Notes: generated by a model not told the origin, from the letters alone. A stretch of 64,000 nucleotides of DNA from Macrothele yani (GCA_039090855.1 CM077024.1:64131594-64195593), one strand, 5' to 3'; numbered from the stretch's first letter, positions 1 through 12,230 are shown. Made by a program: numbers and translations.

Positions 1-511
1 TTAATTACTAAATTAATGGCGGGGGTGGGTCGTAACATCGGCCCCTCCTCAAGAAATCCAGAAGTCCTCTTCTGGGCCTCTCGCTTTGCTCTTATCAATT
101 TCCAGAGCAACCATTGAGTGCTACCTTTTCCCACAGGTAGAAACAATTCAAAATGGCAAAAATATTGCGTTTCTTGCCTTCAAGAGCATTGGAGCGACTT
201 CCTAATTATCCCGCAATTTTGTTAATTAATTTTAGAGAACATCCGAAAGAAAAAACAACGTAAATGAGATATAAATAAAAAAAAAAGGCTGTGAACTGTA
301 AAAGAACATGTGAGCCTGCCGAACTGTGATTCCTAGCTGCCTCATACCATACGCGACAAGGCGGACAAATTTTAAAGTTTTCTTCAGGTTTTAGGTTGGG
401 AGGGGGGGGAGGGTGTCCACTGTAACAGAAGTCTGACATAAAGAAACATGTAGTTCTTTAGTTTTTGAGAGTTTAATTTCACTACACTATCTAGGAAAGA
501 CAATTTAAAAA
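1..511. other. Unassigned AT-rich sequence
   Basis: No gene, tRNA or recognisable transposon is visible. Short open frames here are interrupted, biased and unlike known proteins. A G-rich tract lies near 395-415. Confidence 0.5.
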
Positions 512-1721
512 CCTGCATTTATATGAGAAACATTGCGCAGCGGAAACGCTCTCCAACAAAGAAGGATTTTTTCAAATCGGACTCCTAGAAGTAGAGATAT
601 CGACACAAATAAGATATACATCTACGCCCCCTTGCGTTGAAACCATGCATTATTTTAAGGAGAAAATATTCCTAAAAGGTTTGTAGACGTGAGTAATATC
701 GGTCCACAAATAAATTTTTTTCAATCGAGATTTTTGAAGCTCAGGTTTTGCTGCAAATACATCAGAAGTGGAAATTAAGACTTACGCCCCCTGGTGGCAA
801 TTTTTTACCAAAATTAGAAATTATATGCAAAGGATTTCCCATCAGGAGCTGTATCCAGTGCAGAAAGAATTTTTCAAATCAGAGTTTTTGAAGCAGAGAT
901 ATAGGGGGAAACGACATTTACATTTACGCCCCCTAGCAGAAATTCTATGAATTACTTGAAAATTCTGAAATTATATGAAAAGCATGTCTCACCAGAAACT
1001 CTATACAATAAAGAAAGAATTTTTCAAATCGGGTCATTAGAAGCAGGGATATTGAGAAAAATAGGATATACATCTACGACCCCTGGCGGAGATACCATGA
1101 AATATTTTAAGAAGAAAGTATTGCTAAAAGGTTTATCGACGTGGGTGGCATTGGTCCACGAAAGAATTTTTCAATCGAGATTTTAGAAGCTCAGATTTTA
1201 TGGCAAATACACCAGAAACAAAAATTAAAACTTACGCCCCCTGGTGGTCAAAGTATTCTTTATCAAAAATTAGAAATTACATGCGAAAGATTTTCCCTAA
1301 AGAGCTGTATCTGCTGATTTTTTTTTTTTCAAATCTTCTTCTAAAAGAAGAGATATCGGGGAAAACGTAATTTACTTTTACGCCCCCTAGCAGAAAATCT
1401 ATGCGTAACTTGAAAAACTAACTATACCTGAAATACTCTTCGACATAAATGTAATCGAAAGATAAAAGATTTTTTCAATTGGATGTTTAGAAGCAAATAT
1501 ATGGAATAAAAATATATTTTGAATTCGACATCATTTGCATTTACGCCCTCTAGCGGCGAAATTGTACATCGTAAAAAAAAATCCGAAATAAAGAATCATC
1601 ATTCGCATATTTCAAGCTTCTCAATGACCAATAATTTCAGAGATATGGTGTCTACAGATGGATGGACGGACAAACCGATAACATAAGCACGATCTTTTTT
1701 TACAAAAGACGTGCTAAAAAT
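512..1721 (+). repeat. Family X modular tandem repeat, copy 1 (5'-truncated)
   Basis: This block is built from diverged units of about 150 bp. Each unit has a C-rich core like CGCCCCCTGGTGG or CGCCCCCTAGCGG, then a stretch like TTTTTCAAATCGGA followed by TTAGAAGCAGAGATAT. Cores lie near 630, 786, 928, 1077, 1236, 1381 and 1545. The block ends in a GGACGGAC run and the conserved 3' end ACAAAAGACGTGCTAAAAA. Compared with the full copies near 19.55 kb and 57.14 kb, the 5' end is missing. Many open frames of 60-100 codons arise only because the units lack stops in some frames; I do not call them genes. Confidence 0.85.
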
Positions 1722-2675
1722 TGTGAATGGCGATTTAGTACATTAACCAAATAATCGGTGCAGAGGAAGAAGGCAAGCAGAATTTCGTTGCAAAACTACA
1801 GTTTTCGACGATGAGTCTTAGCCTTTGTATTGAAGCTCTACTGAAAAAAAAATTGCACTTTTGTTAAGGAGGAAGTTGAATCCAGAACAGGAAATGGATG
1901 ATTACAGCTTTATTTAGGTCACAGAGGCAGAACAGAAATAAATGTAAGAAACTGAAGACACCAACCGGAACATTAACTTAGAAGAGCTGCAAATATTTCA
2001 AAAATACAGATGACTTTTTTTTTCTCTCTTTTTTTCTTAAGTGTTTCGAACTAGGGACAACTGACCATTTTCCTTAAGCAGGAGAAATCCAAAACATATT
2101 TCCACGAATTTAATAGAAAGAAACACATAAATCTACTTTGATGAAACTTTGAAATCAGATTATATTCGTTCTAGGTACAGCAAACAAATGCCATTTTCCT
2201 TATTTTTCTTAAGGTAGCATAAAACTACGATGCACTTTAGACCAGAAACTGTTTCTGCCTCCGAAATCTCTGGGACACGGAAATGTAACAAATATTACAG
2301 TTTTCATCTCTGGTCATAAACGAGATTTGATTCAATTTTTCAATGGCAAATTACTTCATATCTTCAGTATTTTTTTATCTTTTTTTTATTTTTGAGAAAA
2401 CTAATCTTCATGGGAAAACAATTCACAAGAAACATGTTTATTTTTTTTTATATAGGTTACAATCAAAACGAGAGAAGTCTACGTAGAGTCTGTTGTGAGC
2501 AGCATAAAATGATTTAAAAAATAAACTTTGAAATTTAATTCCCTATGTGAAACCTGTGTAAGGATTTAAATTGCTGCTTACCACGTAAGCAAGCCCATAG
2601 CCAGACAAGCAAGTTGGGAGGGGCGGCTGACGGTTGATATCGGGCGAAGGATATAAAGTGGTCGGGCAAAAAATG
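1722..2675. other. Unassigned AT-rich sequence
   Basis: No open frame, tRNA or transposon signature recognised. A phrase resembling 'agcccatagccagacaag' near 2590 has a partial counterpart near 3080 (tctggctacggccctg), possibly remnants of an older insertion around the SINE; this is weak. Confidence 0.4.
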
Positions 2676-2690
2676 TGAAAGAGGTTGGGC

Positions 2691-3004
2691 AGCGGGTGGC
2701 CTAGTGGTCAGCGTTCGTGACTGCCACTGAAAAGGCCCCAGGTTCGATCCTGGGCAGGTACGAACGTTCGAACCGCTAAATACCCGCCGTGCGTCGGATG
2801 GGCACGTTAAGCCGTCGGACCCCGGGTACTGGCCCCCGGCAATAAATAAGGGTGTTTGTCTCCCCCTTTCTACCTCGCTTCCGTGTCACTTTCCTATCGG
2901 GCACTCTAGCCCAAATCTCCTGGCTTCCTATTTCTAAGGGTTGTTTAAGACCTGGGGTCAGACACTCCCTTCATAAAATCCTCTACATATGATCTGATCT
3001 GATC
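2691..3004 (+). mobile_element. SINE-A, tRNA-derived SINE with 15-bp TSD
   Basis: The head is tRNA-like: an A-box-like GTGGCCTAGTGGT near 2697 and a B box GGTTCGATCC near 2742. The body runs through CACGTTAAGCCGTCGGACC and ends in a short GATCT-type repeat tail. The 15-bp direct repeat TGAAAGAGGTTGGGC flanks it exactly (2676-2690 and 3005-3019), as expected for LINE-driven retroposition. A second copy lies inverted at 55387-56696. Length is 314 bp. Confidence 0.9.
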
Positions 3005-3019
3005 TGAAAGAGGTTGGGC

Positions 3020-3499
3020 CCTATACTGTTGTGTGAGTCAATAGGTCGGGCAAAAAGAAACACAGGTCGGCTCAGCCCGGCCTGGCCCTCTTCTGGCTAC
3101 GGCCCTGCACGTAAGGGTTGCATCAGTGTGCATCTGATTGATGAACGTTGTGTGAAACTTTATAGAGATCACAATCAGAGCAGAACTGGTTAATTTAATG
3201 TAAGATGAACTTTTTCCAGCGCTGACTGCGAGCGGGAAGCTGGCTCAATACATTTTTATGGGAAGAAGGAGGGGGATAATGAGCCCCATGCGAATCAGAA
3301 GCCAGAGGGATCTCCCTAGACCCTAATGCTGGGTCACTGGTACACGTAATGTGACGGAACATGCTTTGTAGAAAAGGTGTGGCACCCCTTCCACATCAGG
3401 CGCTCGTGCCAGAGGACAACTCGGACAAATACCCAGAAGTCAACGCCTCGACCACACGGCCACCGGTGTCGCTTAATCTATCAAATACGGTATTAATTC
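3020..3499. other. Unassigned sequence before family X copy 2
   Basis: No gene recognised. A long open frame entering here at 3361 runs into the repeat array and looks accidental. Confidence 0.4.
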
Positions 3500-4643
3500 C
3501 GAACAGGTTTTTCAGGTCAGCCAAGATTTACTTTTTGTGTTACATAAAGAAGAAAATAGGTTCAGATTACTCTTCACAACGAAGCCAAAAAAGAGTTTTT
3601 CTAAGGGTTTGTAGAATCGAATTAACTCTTCCAAATAGAAATATACGCTGGCGTCCCATGGAGGAAGAATTTCGAATAATGAAAAAAAAATATATGCAAA
3701 GAGTATTATTCTTCATAGCAAAAGCCATACCAAGGAAAATGATTCTCCAGGAACCACAGATAGGGAGAAAAAAAGTTTTGATCTTTACGCCCCCTAGCGG
3801 AAAAAACTGTGCATTTAAAAAAAGGATCATGTTCCCCATCTTTGCCGTAATGAATGGTACATAGTAAAAAGAGAACTTTTTCAATTGCATCCTTATAACG
3901 GTGATACAGTGGCCCACAGAAATGCACACTAACGCCACCAGAACTGTGAACTATAAAAATCTCAGGAGTACATGCAAAGTATTTCACAACGTGGTATGCG
4001 ACATCAAACGAATTTAATTTTTTAAATCGGACATTCAGGAGCAGAAATATCGCGAAAAACATATTTGCACTAGTTTGAAAGGAAATTATACATAATGTTG
4101 GCCAGGAAATGCTCATAAAATGTTTTCGTTGTTAATAGTATCTGACCGAAAAATGATTTATTCAATCGGGTTTTCAGACGCGCAGATATTGCTGCAAATA
4201 CTACATCAGAAACGGAACTATATACTTGCGCACCTAGTGGAAAAACCGTTCTTTTCCAAAAATTGGAAATATATATGCAGAACATTTCCCACCAGCAGCT
4301 GCAAAAAGAATGATTGGACTTTTAGAAGCAGAGATATAGGGGAAATCGCAATTTAATTTTACCTCCACCTAGTAGAAAAACTAGGCACCACTTCAAGAAG
4401 AAAGTGTACTCAAAACAGTCTTCGTTATAAATGGTATCAAAGGGAAGAAATATTTTTTCAATCGGATGTTTAGAAGCAATGATATGGAACAAACGTATTT
4501 CGAACTCAATAGCATCTGCATTTACGTTCTCTAGCGGCGAAGTTATGCATCGGAAAAAAAAAAAACAACAACAAAAGAACAACAAGAACAACAACAACAA
4601 CAACAGAAGGAACGACCATCGTTCTCAAATTTCAAGGTTTCAA
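3500..4643 (+). repeat. Family X copy 2, part left of the Helitron
   Basis: Diverged family X units with cores near 3785 (TTACGCCCCCTAGCGG), 4225 and 4527. The array is split exactly between A4643 and T10014 by the Helitron. Other family X copies, for example at 24391-24440, read without a break across the same point (...CCCAATGCGAAAA...), so they act as empty-site references. The left boundary is approximate. Confidence 0.75.
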
Positions 4644-4751
4644 TCTATATATATAAAAATGTTAAGTTGGTTTGTGTACGTTTCAAAAACTCAAAAAGTT
4701 CTGCATCGATTGAGCTCAAATTTTGACACGATATACAACCCGCTTCAAAGA

Positions 4752-5268
4752 TTGTTTTTATCTATTTTTCGCGTCAGTAACATACCTGCGATCGCGAGAA
4801 AACAGCTTTTTCCTTCGACCATATATACTAATGGACTGCGCACTGGCAATAGCTGCATCAGAGCGTAATAAATGTATTCACGAATGAAAAGTCGTAATGG
4901 AATTCTAAAAAAGAAACTCCTAAAATTCATGATGAGCACAGCACGAGTTAACCATCTTTTTGCCCGAAGTCACGTGATTTCGTGGCTTGCGATGTTGGAG
5001 CCAGAAATGTTGATGCCATGCGCAGTCTATCAGTATATATGGTCGAAGGCTTTTTCAACGGTCAGCTGTGTACCAGCAAACGCGCCATCAGCCAGAAGCG
5101 AGGGGAACACTCTCCATACTAGGTGATCGTGTTGTTTTTATCTATTTTTCGCGTCAGTAACATACCCGCGACCGCGAAAAAACAGCTTTTTCAACGGTCA
5201 GCTGTGTACCAGCAAACGCGCCATCTGCTGGAAGCGAGGGAAACACTCTCCATACTAGGTGATCGTGT
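4752..5268 (+). repeat. Tandem duplication in the Helitron leader
   Basis: A segment of about 137 bp (starting TTGTTTTTATCTATTTTTCG and ending AGGTGATCGTGT) occurs twice: 4752-5131 and 5132-5268. The first copy is longer only because a 236-bp MITE sits inside it. The shared parts are nearly identical, so the duplication is fairly recent relative to the decay of the element. Confidence 0.85.
4813..5048. mobile_element. 236-bp MITE with 8-bp TSD (hAT-type by TSD)
   Basis: The ends are inverted repeats starting CTTCGACCATATATACT, with similarity extending to about 30 bp with two mismatches. The flanks are the 8-bp direct repeat GCTTTTTC (4805-4812 and 5049-5056). The paralogous leader copy near 5186 shows the uninterrupted site, with one GCTTTTTC. 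No coding capacity. An 8-bp TSD fits hAT, P or Merlin superfamilies; the TIR alone does not decide. Confidence 0.85.
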
Positions 5269-5297
5269 CGTGATTGAGCTGCGCCGTTCGCCAAATC

Positions 5298-5398
5298 GTA
5301 AGTAGAGGTCATGTTTTGTCTCTTACCTCTCATGGTTTTCAACCTAGAGCTGTGAGAGCCATAAGAGGTTATAATCTTATCCCTTCCTTCTGTTCCAG
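5298..5398 (+). other. Predicted intron in the Helitron 5' region
   Basis: A consensus donor GTAAGT (5298-5303) and a pyrimidine-rich acceptor ending TTCCAG (5393-5398) lie just before the ATG at 5413. This is a sequence-based guess; the first codons of the transposase could also come from upstream exons. Confidence 0.4.
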
Positions 5399-5412
5399 TG
5401 AAAACCGAAATA

Positions 5413-8400
5413 ATGCCTCGCAAAAAAACGAATTTGGGTCGTCGCACTCGCCACACAGAAGGATCGAGAAGACGGCTTTCGAATATGACTGAGGAAGAGC
5501 GGGCATACGTACGAGAGAGGAACAGACTAAGCACCATCCAGATGCGTAACACGGAACCAGCAGAAAGACGAGTAGCCAGGCTTGAGGATGCACGATTGCG
5601 AGCACGGCAGTCGCGTTCTGCAGCAACAGATTTGGTTCGTTCTCAACGGAATGAACGCGAGGCGTCGAGGATAGCTGAAACACGTACCCAAAGAACAGCA
5701 GATCTGATTCTGCAATACAATCGTCTTGCATTCCGGTACAATCCAGCTGTTGATTATAGTTCAAGTCCGCATGTTGTCATTGGCCAGATGAGTCATGTCT
5801 GTACCTACTGCCAGGCTCTAAAGTTCAATAATGAAACGAATGGGATGTATTGCCCTGGCGGAAAAATTAAATTGCCTCAACTTGAAGCACCACCAGAGCC
5901 GTTGAAAACTCTACTTGCTGGATCTACCGCTGAATCGAAGCATTTCCTATCGAACATCAGAAAATATAACTCTTGCTTCCAAATGACGTCATTTGGTGCG
6001 GAAATTGTGACTGCTCAATTCATGCCAACTTTTAAAATCAAAGTACAAATATATCACAAAGCTGGCTCCCTGCTCCCGTTCCGAGATAGTGACCATAAAT
6101 TCTTTCAAATGTACTTCATCGGTGATGATAGAGATGAAGTCGATGTACGTTGTGGAATACATACCTCGCTAAGAAGATCCATCATTTCGCAACTACAGGA
6201 GCTCCTTCACGAAAAGAACAATTTGGTGCATTTGTTCAAAACGGCAATGGATATGATGCCCTCAGTTACAAACAAGATTGTCATTCACGCCGACAAAACG
6301 CCCGCTGGAGAACATGTCCGAAGATATAATGCTCCAACTATAGACGAAGTAGCAATTGTCATAGTCGGAGATCAGTTCCAACCTAGAGATATTGTTCTCC
6401 ATCGAAGAAACGATCAATTGATAAACGTCGCAGAAACTCACCGTTGTTACGATGCTTTGCAATATCCAGTTATCTTCTGGGATGGTGCCGATGGATATCA
6501 TTTCAATGTGAAGATGATAAACCCAGTGAATGGTACAGAAATTAATAAAAAGTGCAGCGCAATGAACTTTTACACCTACCGCTTAATGATTCGGAGGAAC
6601 GAGGACAATTATATTTTGAAATGCCGTCAGTTGTTTCACCAGTACATTGTGGATATGTATGCAAAAATTGAAACGGAACGTTTGCTATTTCTTCGTTTGA
6701 ATCAGACCAAACTCCGCTCCGAAGAATACATTCATTTGCGAGATGCAGTTGTGAATGACGGTAATACAACCAACGTTGGAAAGCTTACTATTTTGCCATC
6801 TTCATACATAGGCAGTCCACGTCACATGCAAGAATATGCTCAAGATTCAATGGCATATGTTCGTCATTACGGGCGTCCAGACTTATTTATCACCTTCACG
6901 TGCAATCCAGCTTGGGACGAGATACAGCAGCTGTTACTTCCTGGGCAATCACCCGTGGATAGGCATGACATCACAGCACGTGTTTTCAGACAAAAGCTTA
7001 AGTCGCTGATGGATTTCATTGTGAAACATGAAGTGTTTGGATCTGTGCGCTGCTGGATGTATTCAGTAGAATGGCAAAAGAGAGGATTGCCACATGCGCA
7101 TATACTAATCTGGCTATACGATAAAATAACTTCAGACGAAATCGACGATGTGATATGCGCTGAGATTCCACGGGCCGACGTCGATAAGGATTTGCATGCA
7201 GTTGTTATCAAAAACATGATACATGGACCATGCGGTACACTAAATCCGAATTCACCATGCATGGTAGACGGGAAATGTTCTAAGCAATATCCTCGAGCAT
7301 TCGCAGCCAACACAGTAACAGGAGACGATGGATATCCTCAGTATAGGAGACGATCAACTGAAGATGGCGGGAATTCGGCAAATATACACATGCGAAATGG
7401 TGATATTGATGTAGACAACCGTTGGGTGGTCCCATATTCGCCTCTGTTGTCAAAAACATACAAAGCGCACATAAACGTAGAATATTGCAATTCGGTCAAA
7501 TCGATTAAATACATCTGTAAGTAATCGATTAAATACATCTGTAAGTATGATTGCCCAGGAAGTAATAAAGGCAGCGATATGGCAGTTTTTGGTGTGCAAC
7601 CAGAAAATAGTGACAGAAATGCAGTACGAGTTATCGATGAAATTGTACAATACCAGGCTGGAAGATACATAAGCAGCAATGAGGCTGCATGGCGAATTTT
7701 TCATTTCCCATGCATGAACGCAATCCAGCTGTGGTTCACTTAGCAGTACATTTAGAGAATGGACAGCGTGTTTATTTCACATATGCAAATGTGCAACAAA
7801 GAGCCCTTAATTCACCTGGTACAACTCTGACTGCTTTCTTCACCTTATGTCAGGAAGACGCTTTCGCCAGAACACTGATGTACACAGAAGTGCCCTCTTA
7901 TTACACGTGGAATGTAACTAAAAAAGCATTCGTACGACGCAGACGAGGGGAGCCAGTCAACGGTAAACCTGGCATTTTTAGAGAAAATACAATTGGTAGA
8001 CTTTATACAGTGCATCCTAATCAAGATGAATGTTTTTTCCTTCGCATGCTGTTGGTAAATGTGCCTGGTCCTAGATCTTTCCAGCAATTGAAAATTGTTG
8101 ACGGCGTCACATATGCCACTTTCCGAAGTGCATGTCAAGCTCTTAATTTATTAGAAAACGACCAACAGTGGGATATATGTATTAGTGACGCGTGCAACAC
8201 TGCACATCCAAACCAAATTCGAGCACTATTCGCAATTATATTGACCGCTTGCTTCCCTTCCTCTCCCACAGAGTTATGGGAAAGATATCGATCGCATATG
8301 GCTGAGGATAATTTGCATAGAGTACGCCTAGAAAATGCCAATATGACCATGGAATTTACAGAAGGCATTTACAACGAAACATTGATAAATATTGAAGACA

Positions 8401-9922
8401 AGTGCTTAGCTATTGCAAATAAAGTTCTTAGTCAATTGGGAATGCCAGCACCCAACCGAACTACGACTGCTTCATTTGATGTGGATTTGCGCCGTGAACA
8501 GAGTTACAACACCGGTGATCTCCAGTCATATGTCCAATCAAACATTCCCAAATTAACGTGTGAACAGAAGGGCATTTATGATCGCATAATGCAAATGATA
8601 AATGACGGAGTTGGGGGGCCTTCTTCTTGGATGCGCCAGGAGGAACTGGGAAAACATTCCTTATCAGATTGATTCTGGCAACGGTTCGATCAAAAAATGA
8701 CATATCCTTAGCTCTCGCTTCGTCTGGAATAGCTGCGACATTGTTACCAGGTGGAAGGACTGCTCATTCAGCTCTGAAGTTGCCATTAAACATGCGAATC
8801 ATCGAGACTCCCACGTGCAATATTTCCAAAGCATCCGGTATGGGAAAAGTATTACAAAAATGTAAACTCATTGTTTGGGATGAATGCACGATGGCACATA
8901 AAAAATCGCTTGAAGCTCTTGATCGATCGTTGCGAGATTTGCGTGGAAACGTTCAACCATTCGGGAATGCATTGATATTGCTCGCAGGAGATTTTAGGCA
9001 AACATTGCCTGTAATTTCTCGATCGACACCAGCGGACGAAATAAATGCTTGCCTGAAATATTCAACATTGTGGCGACACGTACGTACATTGCAGTTGACT
9101 ACGAATATGCGTGTCCAGCTGCAGAACGATCAATCAGCCGAGGTATTCTCACGACAGTTACTGGACATTGGGAACGGACAACTGCCAGACGATGAGACGT
9201 CAAGACGAATATCATTTCCTGATAATTTTTGTAATTTAGTAACATCAAAAGAAGAACTGATCGAAAAAGTATTTCCTAATATTCAAATTAATTATAAGAA
9301 TCACGATTGGCTCAGTGAACGAGCTATCCTTGCCGCGAAGAATAAAGACGTCTATCAAATTAATAATGTTATTCAATTGAGCATTCAAAGTTAGGAAATT
9401 ACATACAAGTCGATAGATACAGTTGTGGAAGCAGATGAAGTAGTTAATTATCCAACGGAATTTTTGAACTCACTTGATCTGCCAGGGATGCCACCACACA
9501 TATTAAAATTGAAAATAGGTGTGCCAATTATCATGTTGCGGAATATTAATCAGCCAAAACTCTGCAACGGCACGCGACTCGCAGTTAAAAAACTGATGAA
9601 AAATGTAGTGGAAGCAACGATTTTAACGGGGCCTTTCGAAGGTGAAGATGTCCTCATCCCTCGAATTCCCATTATCCCGACCGATACACCATTTCAATTT
9701 AAAAGATTGCAATTCCCAATTCGATTGGCGCTCGCAATCACAATCAATAAAGCTCAAGGTCAGTCTTTAGAATTGTGTGGTTTAGATTTAGATGCGGATT
9801 GCTTCTCACATGGACAACTGTATGTTGCGTGTTCCCGTGTCGGCAAACCAGATAGCCTTTATATCTACGCAGAGAATGGAAAAACAAAAAATATTGTATA
9901 CCCACAAGTATTGCAAAATTAA
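5413..9922 (+). pseudogene. Helitron Rep-helicase, broken
   Basis: The protein nicks DNA through an HUH/tyrosine Rep domain and unwinds it with a Pif1-type helicase. The start is taken at ATG 5413 (MPRKKTNLG), a usual Helitron beginning; the in-frame GTG 15 bp upstream is less likely. The Rep part includes RGLPHAHIL near 7085 (the two-His motif) and IKYICK near 7505 (the tyrosine motif). The helicase part includes Walker A APGGTGKT near 8630, Walker B-like VWDECTMAHK near 8876, and a C-terminal [12 protein letters not shown] near 9740. Breaks: an in-frame TAA at 7521-7523 caused by a 24-bp duplication, a frame shift near 7700, a frame shift near 8620 just before Walker A, and a TAG at 9392-9394. 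Sections are therefore in frames 1, 3 and 2. Total about 1500 codons, usual for animal Helitrons. Not functional as it stands. Confidence 0.93.
7500..7547 (+). repeat. 24-bp tandem duplication across the Rep tyrosine motif
   Basis: The 24-mer beginning ATCGATTAAATACATC is present twice, at 7500-7523 and 7524-7547. It keeps the frame but the junction makes a TAA stop inside the tyrosine motif, so the motif is both duplicated and terminated. Confidence 0.95.
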
Positions 9923-9982
9923 ACTTCTATGAAACGTATGCTTTGTTTTGTTCCTCATTTCTCATCCATGCAACCACAATGT

Positions 9983-10013
9983 GCCACAGCTACGCGTGGC
10001 CGGGTATAGCTAG
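9983..10013 (+). other. Helitron 3' terminal hairpin and CTAG end
   Basis: GCCAC (9983-9987) pairs with GTGGC (9996-10000), followed by a short spacer and CTAG at 10010-10013. This is the usual Helitron termination structure. Confidence 0.85.
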
Positions 10014-10128
10014 TGCGAAAATAATTTCTCAAATCGGACTAATAGTTGCAGTGGTATGGTGTCCGCACACGGACGGACGAAGTGATACCATAAGCACATC
10101 CTTTTCTCACAAAAGACGTGCTAAAAAT
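10014..10128 (+). repeat. Family X copy 2, part right of the Helitron
   Basis: It continues with TGCGAAAATAATTTCTCAAA, then the GGACGGACGAA run and the 3' end ACAAAAGACGTGCTAAAAA. It joins the left part at 4643 when the Helitron is removed. Confidence 0.85.
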
Positions 10129-10595
10129 GACGTTTCCTTTTATCAGCATTTGACCAGGAAGCAAAGAGAGGCCTCTTCCGGAAGAACAAAAATGCTCTCC
10201 TTGCTACGAACAAGTTCTTCACTAGTTCGTGGAGAATAATCGAGCTACGATAGTGGTTAATGCATTATCTACAGCGATCGGAAGCAGCGCTGCTACCCTA
10301 ACATCCTACTTTTGCTGTAGCGTATCATGTAGCATCGCTACAAACAGAAAAATGTAGTTAGAGCCGTAGCACGCTGCGTGATAAAGTAGTTTGTATCCGG
10401 AAATTAGGTACATATCACTATTTTTCTGTTCAGTGAGGTAAATGTCCTCACGCTGACCGCTAAGTTAGAAACCTTTATAAATATATACGTAAACCCCACT
10501 TACGTAGCATATATGTAAAACATGTGGTCACGTGCGTCACCACGTGATCTAGGCAAATATTTAAGACGTGAGTAATCGTCAGTAGTGTTGACACA
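10129..10595. other. Unassigned sequence upstream of a decayed Tc1
   Basis: No gene seen. Several short GTAGC/GCTAC phrases occur at 10240-10385. An imperfect 26-bp palindrome at about 10520-10545 contains two CACGTG-like cores and may belong to the left end of the adjacent Tc1 element. Confidence 0.35.
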
Positions 10596-11815
10596 ATGGA
10601 AAAAAAGGATATCTTTGGGTTGGGTAAAGGGCTTATTGTGGATGCTCGTCTGGCTGATGCAACAATTTTGAAAACAGCAGAGCTGGCTGGTTTCTCAAAA
10701 GGTGAGATATTCCTGGTCTTTATTAAGTGGAAAAATAACCCACACTGTTTGTCTATGAAGCGCTATTGTGGCGCGACGACAGTCTGTCAAGAACGAGACA
10801 GCCGTCGTCGGAGAAGGCTTGCATGGAGAAACAAGACTTCCTGTTGCTGCAGTTGACCGAAGCATTCAATGAAGACTGGAAGTCCCTGAGGCGCAGTGAT
10901 CTAAGCACTGGTTTCTGACCATTCGTCCGAGATGGGCCCGGGTTTGAATCCCGATGAGGCATGGATGTTGTGTTTGTATTACGGCACTGGCTAACTCCCT
11001 TCCCTGAAACCAGTTCCACTAAATTTGGGTCGGGCGATTGTTTATAGCCCATCGAGTGGCTGACGGAGGTCGTTAAACTCCCAAACAGAAAAATAAAGTC
11101 TGTTCCCAAACTATATCTGAGCGAACTATACGCACGGAATTAAGGATCGGAATTGGCAGTCGCATGCCTATACGGAAAACACTCATTTCTGTGAAGAACC
11201 GGAAAGTGACTGAACCCTGAAAGACTGGTATGTGTTCCGGTACACCTTGTTCTGTACTGACGGTAAGCTGATAGTTTGGCGAAGCCCGATGAAGCAATGG
11301 ACCCAGCATGCCTTGTAAACACAACTCAAAATTTTGGAGGTGGTGTCATGGTGTGGGGCACGTTCTGTTGATACGGAGTGTGTCCCTTTATATTGCTGGA
11401 AGGTAGGGTGTTCTGCAAGGATCATCTGAATATCGTTGCCGATGAAGTCCATCCTGCAGTGTTTGTTTTTTATCCTGCAGGTGACGGCTGTTTCATGGAC
11501 GACAGCGCGTATGATGCGTTTCGCAGTGGTGGTTCAGCGAACATGACAGTGACTTCCATTATCTTCTTTGATCATCAGAAAGCTTAGGTCTGAACCCCAC
11601 TCAAAATGTATGGGACACGTTAGAAAGCAGATCCGGGAGCAAAGTCCTCTTCCGTCAAATATGAGCTAATTAAAGGACTGTCTGGTGGATGTCTGGTATT
11701 CTTCTCAGATACACTCCAATACCTTGTAGAATCTATGCCAAGCTGCATACATGCTGTAATTGGAGCTAAAGCATGTGCAACCCGGTATTGAATAAACATT
11801 TCTAATTCAGTGGCC
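10596..11815 (+). pseudogene. Decayed Tc1-like transposase, interrupted by SINE-B
   Basis: The N-terminal helix-turn-helix region is readable (ATILKTAELAGFSKGEI near 10660). After the SINE-B insert the frame resumes with a SERTIRTEL segment near 11115. Further on, WGTF and NIVADEVHPAVFVFYPAGDGC are seen near 11358-11490, followed by the C-terminal LVESMPSCIHAVIGAKA and a TGA at 11789-11791. Multiple stops and frame shifts. The catalytic second Asp region is mutated (FMDDSA instead of QQDN). It belongs to the IS630/Tc1 superfamily; the exact family cannot be fixed because spacing is lost. Confidence 0.85.
10883..11098 (+). mobile_element. SINE-B copy inside the decayed Tc1
   Basis: The tRNA-like head has GGCGCAGTGATCTAAGC and a B box GGTTTGAATCC near 10942. 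The body follows with GAGGCATGGATGTTGTGTTT and ends TTAAACTCCCAAACAGAAAA. It splits the transposase after the LTEAFNED segment, so it is younger than the Tc1 copy. Confidence 0.88.
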
Positions 11816-12230
11816 GGTATGTATAGTTAAATTTGTTTCGCATCATCTCTTTTCAAGCATAGCAGACTGGAAGAGTTCTTTTTCGGATGTACACTGGTGA
11901 GTGGTGAGCATGGCGAACATTTTCTTTTCTTTTTCTTTTGCAAAATTTTTCCCCTTGGCAGAAAAATCTGACATAGCATGAATGAAAGATATTATGCGAC
12001 ACTGTCAGTTTGTATACACCACATCTCTGTTTCCTTGAAATTATCTAGATGTTTGAACGTTAATCTGTGGCACGCTCTAAAATTTATACTCATGGCCCAG
12101 ATGAATATGACTACCCCTCTCGCCACGAGTGGACGCGTTCCACAGTACTTGGTAACGGTGTAATCATCTGAGGCGGAATATATAGAGACGGCGAGGACAA
12201 GGCCCTTCGGTTCGCCAGTACGTTGGCCTC
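11816..12230. other. Unassigned sequence between two decayed Tc1 copies
   Basis: No gene or known repeat recognised. Confidence 0.4.

Larger units (their letters stand above)
4644..10013 (+). mobile_element. Helitron rolling-circle transposon, near full length, decayed
   Basis: The 5' terminus begins with TC (TCTATATATATAAAAATG), a common Helitron start. The 3' terminus is CTAG, preceded by a small hairpin (9983-10000) about 10 bp upstream. The element lies between A and T of the host, with no target duplication, as expected for Helitrons. It carries one large Rep-helicase frame on the plus strand with several breaks. The insertion site is confirmed by uninterrupted family X copies elsewhere in the window. 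Length is 5370 bp. It also contains a 236-bp nested MITE and a duplicated leader segment. Confidence 0.93.

Noticed and set aside
3361..3864. 167-codon open frame
   Set aside because: It runs from unassigned DNA into family X units; no domain is recognisable and overlapping frames on the other strand are equally long.
5413..9922. Host Pif1 helicase gene
   Set aside because: The HUH Rep domain upstream, Helitron termini and intronless layout show it is the transposon protein.
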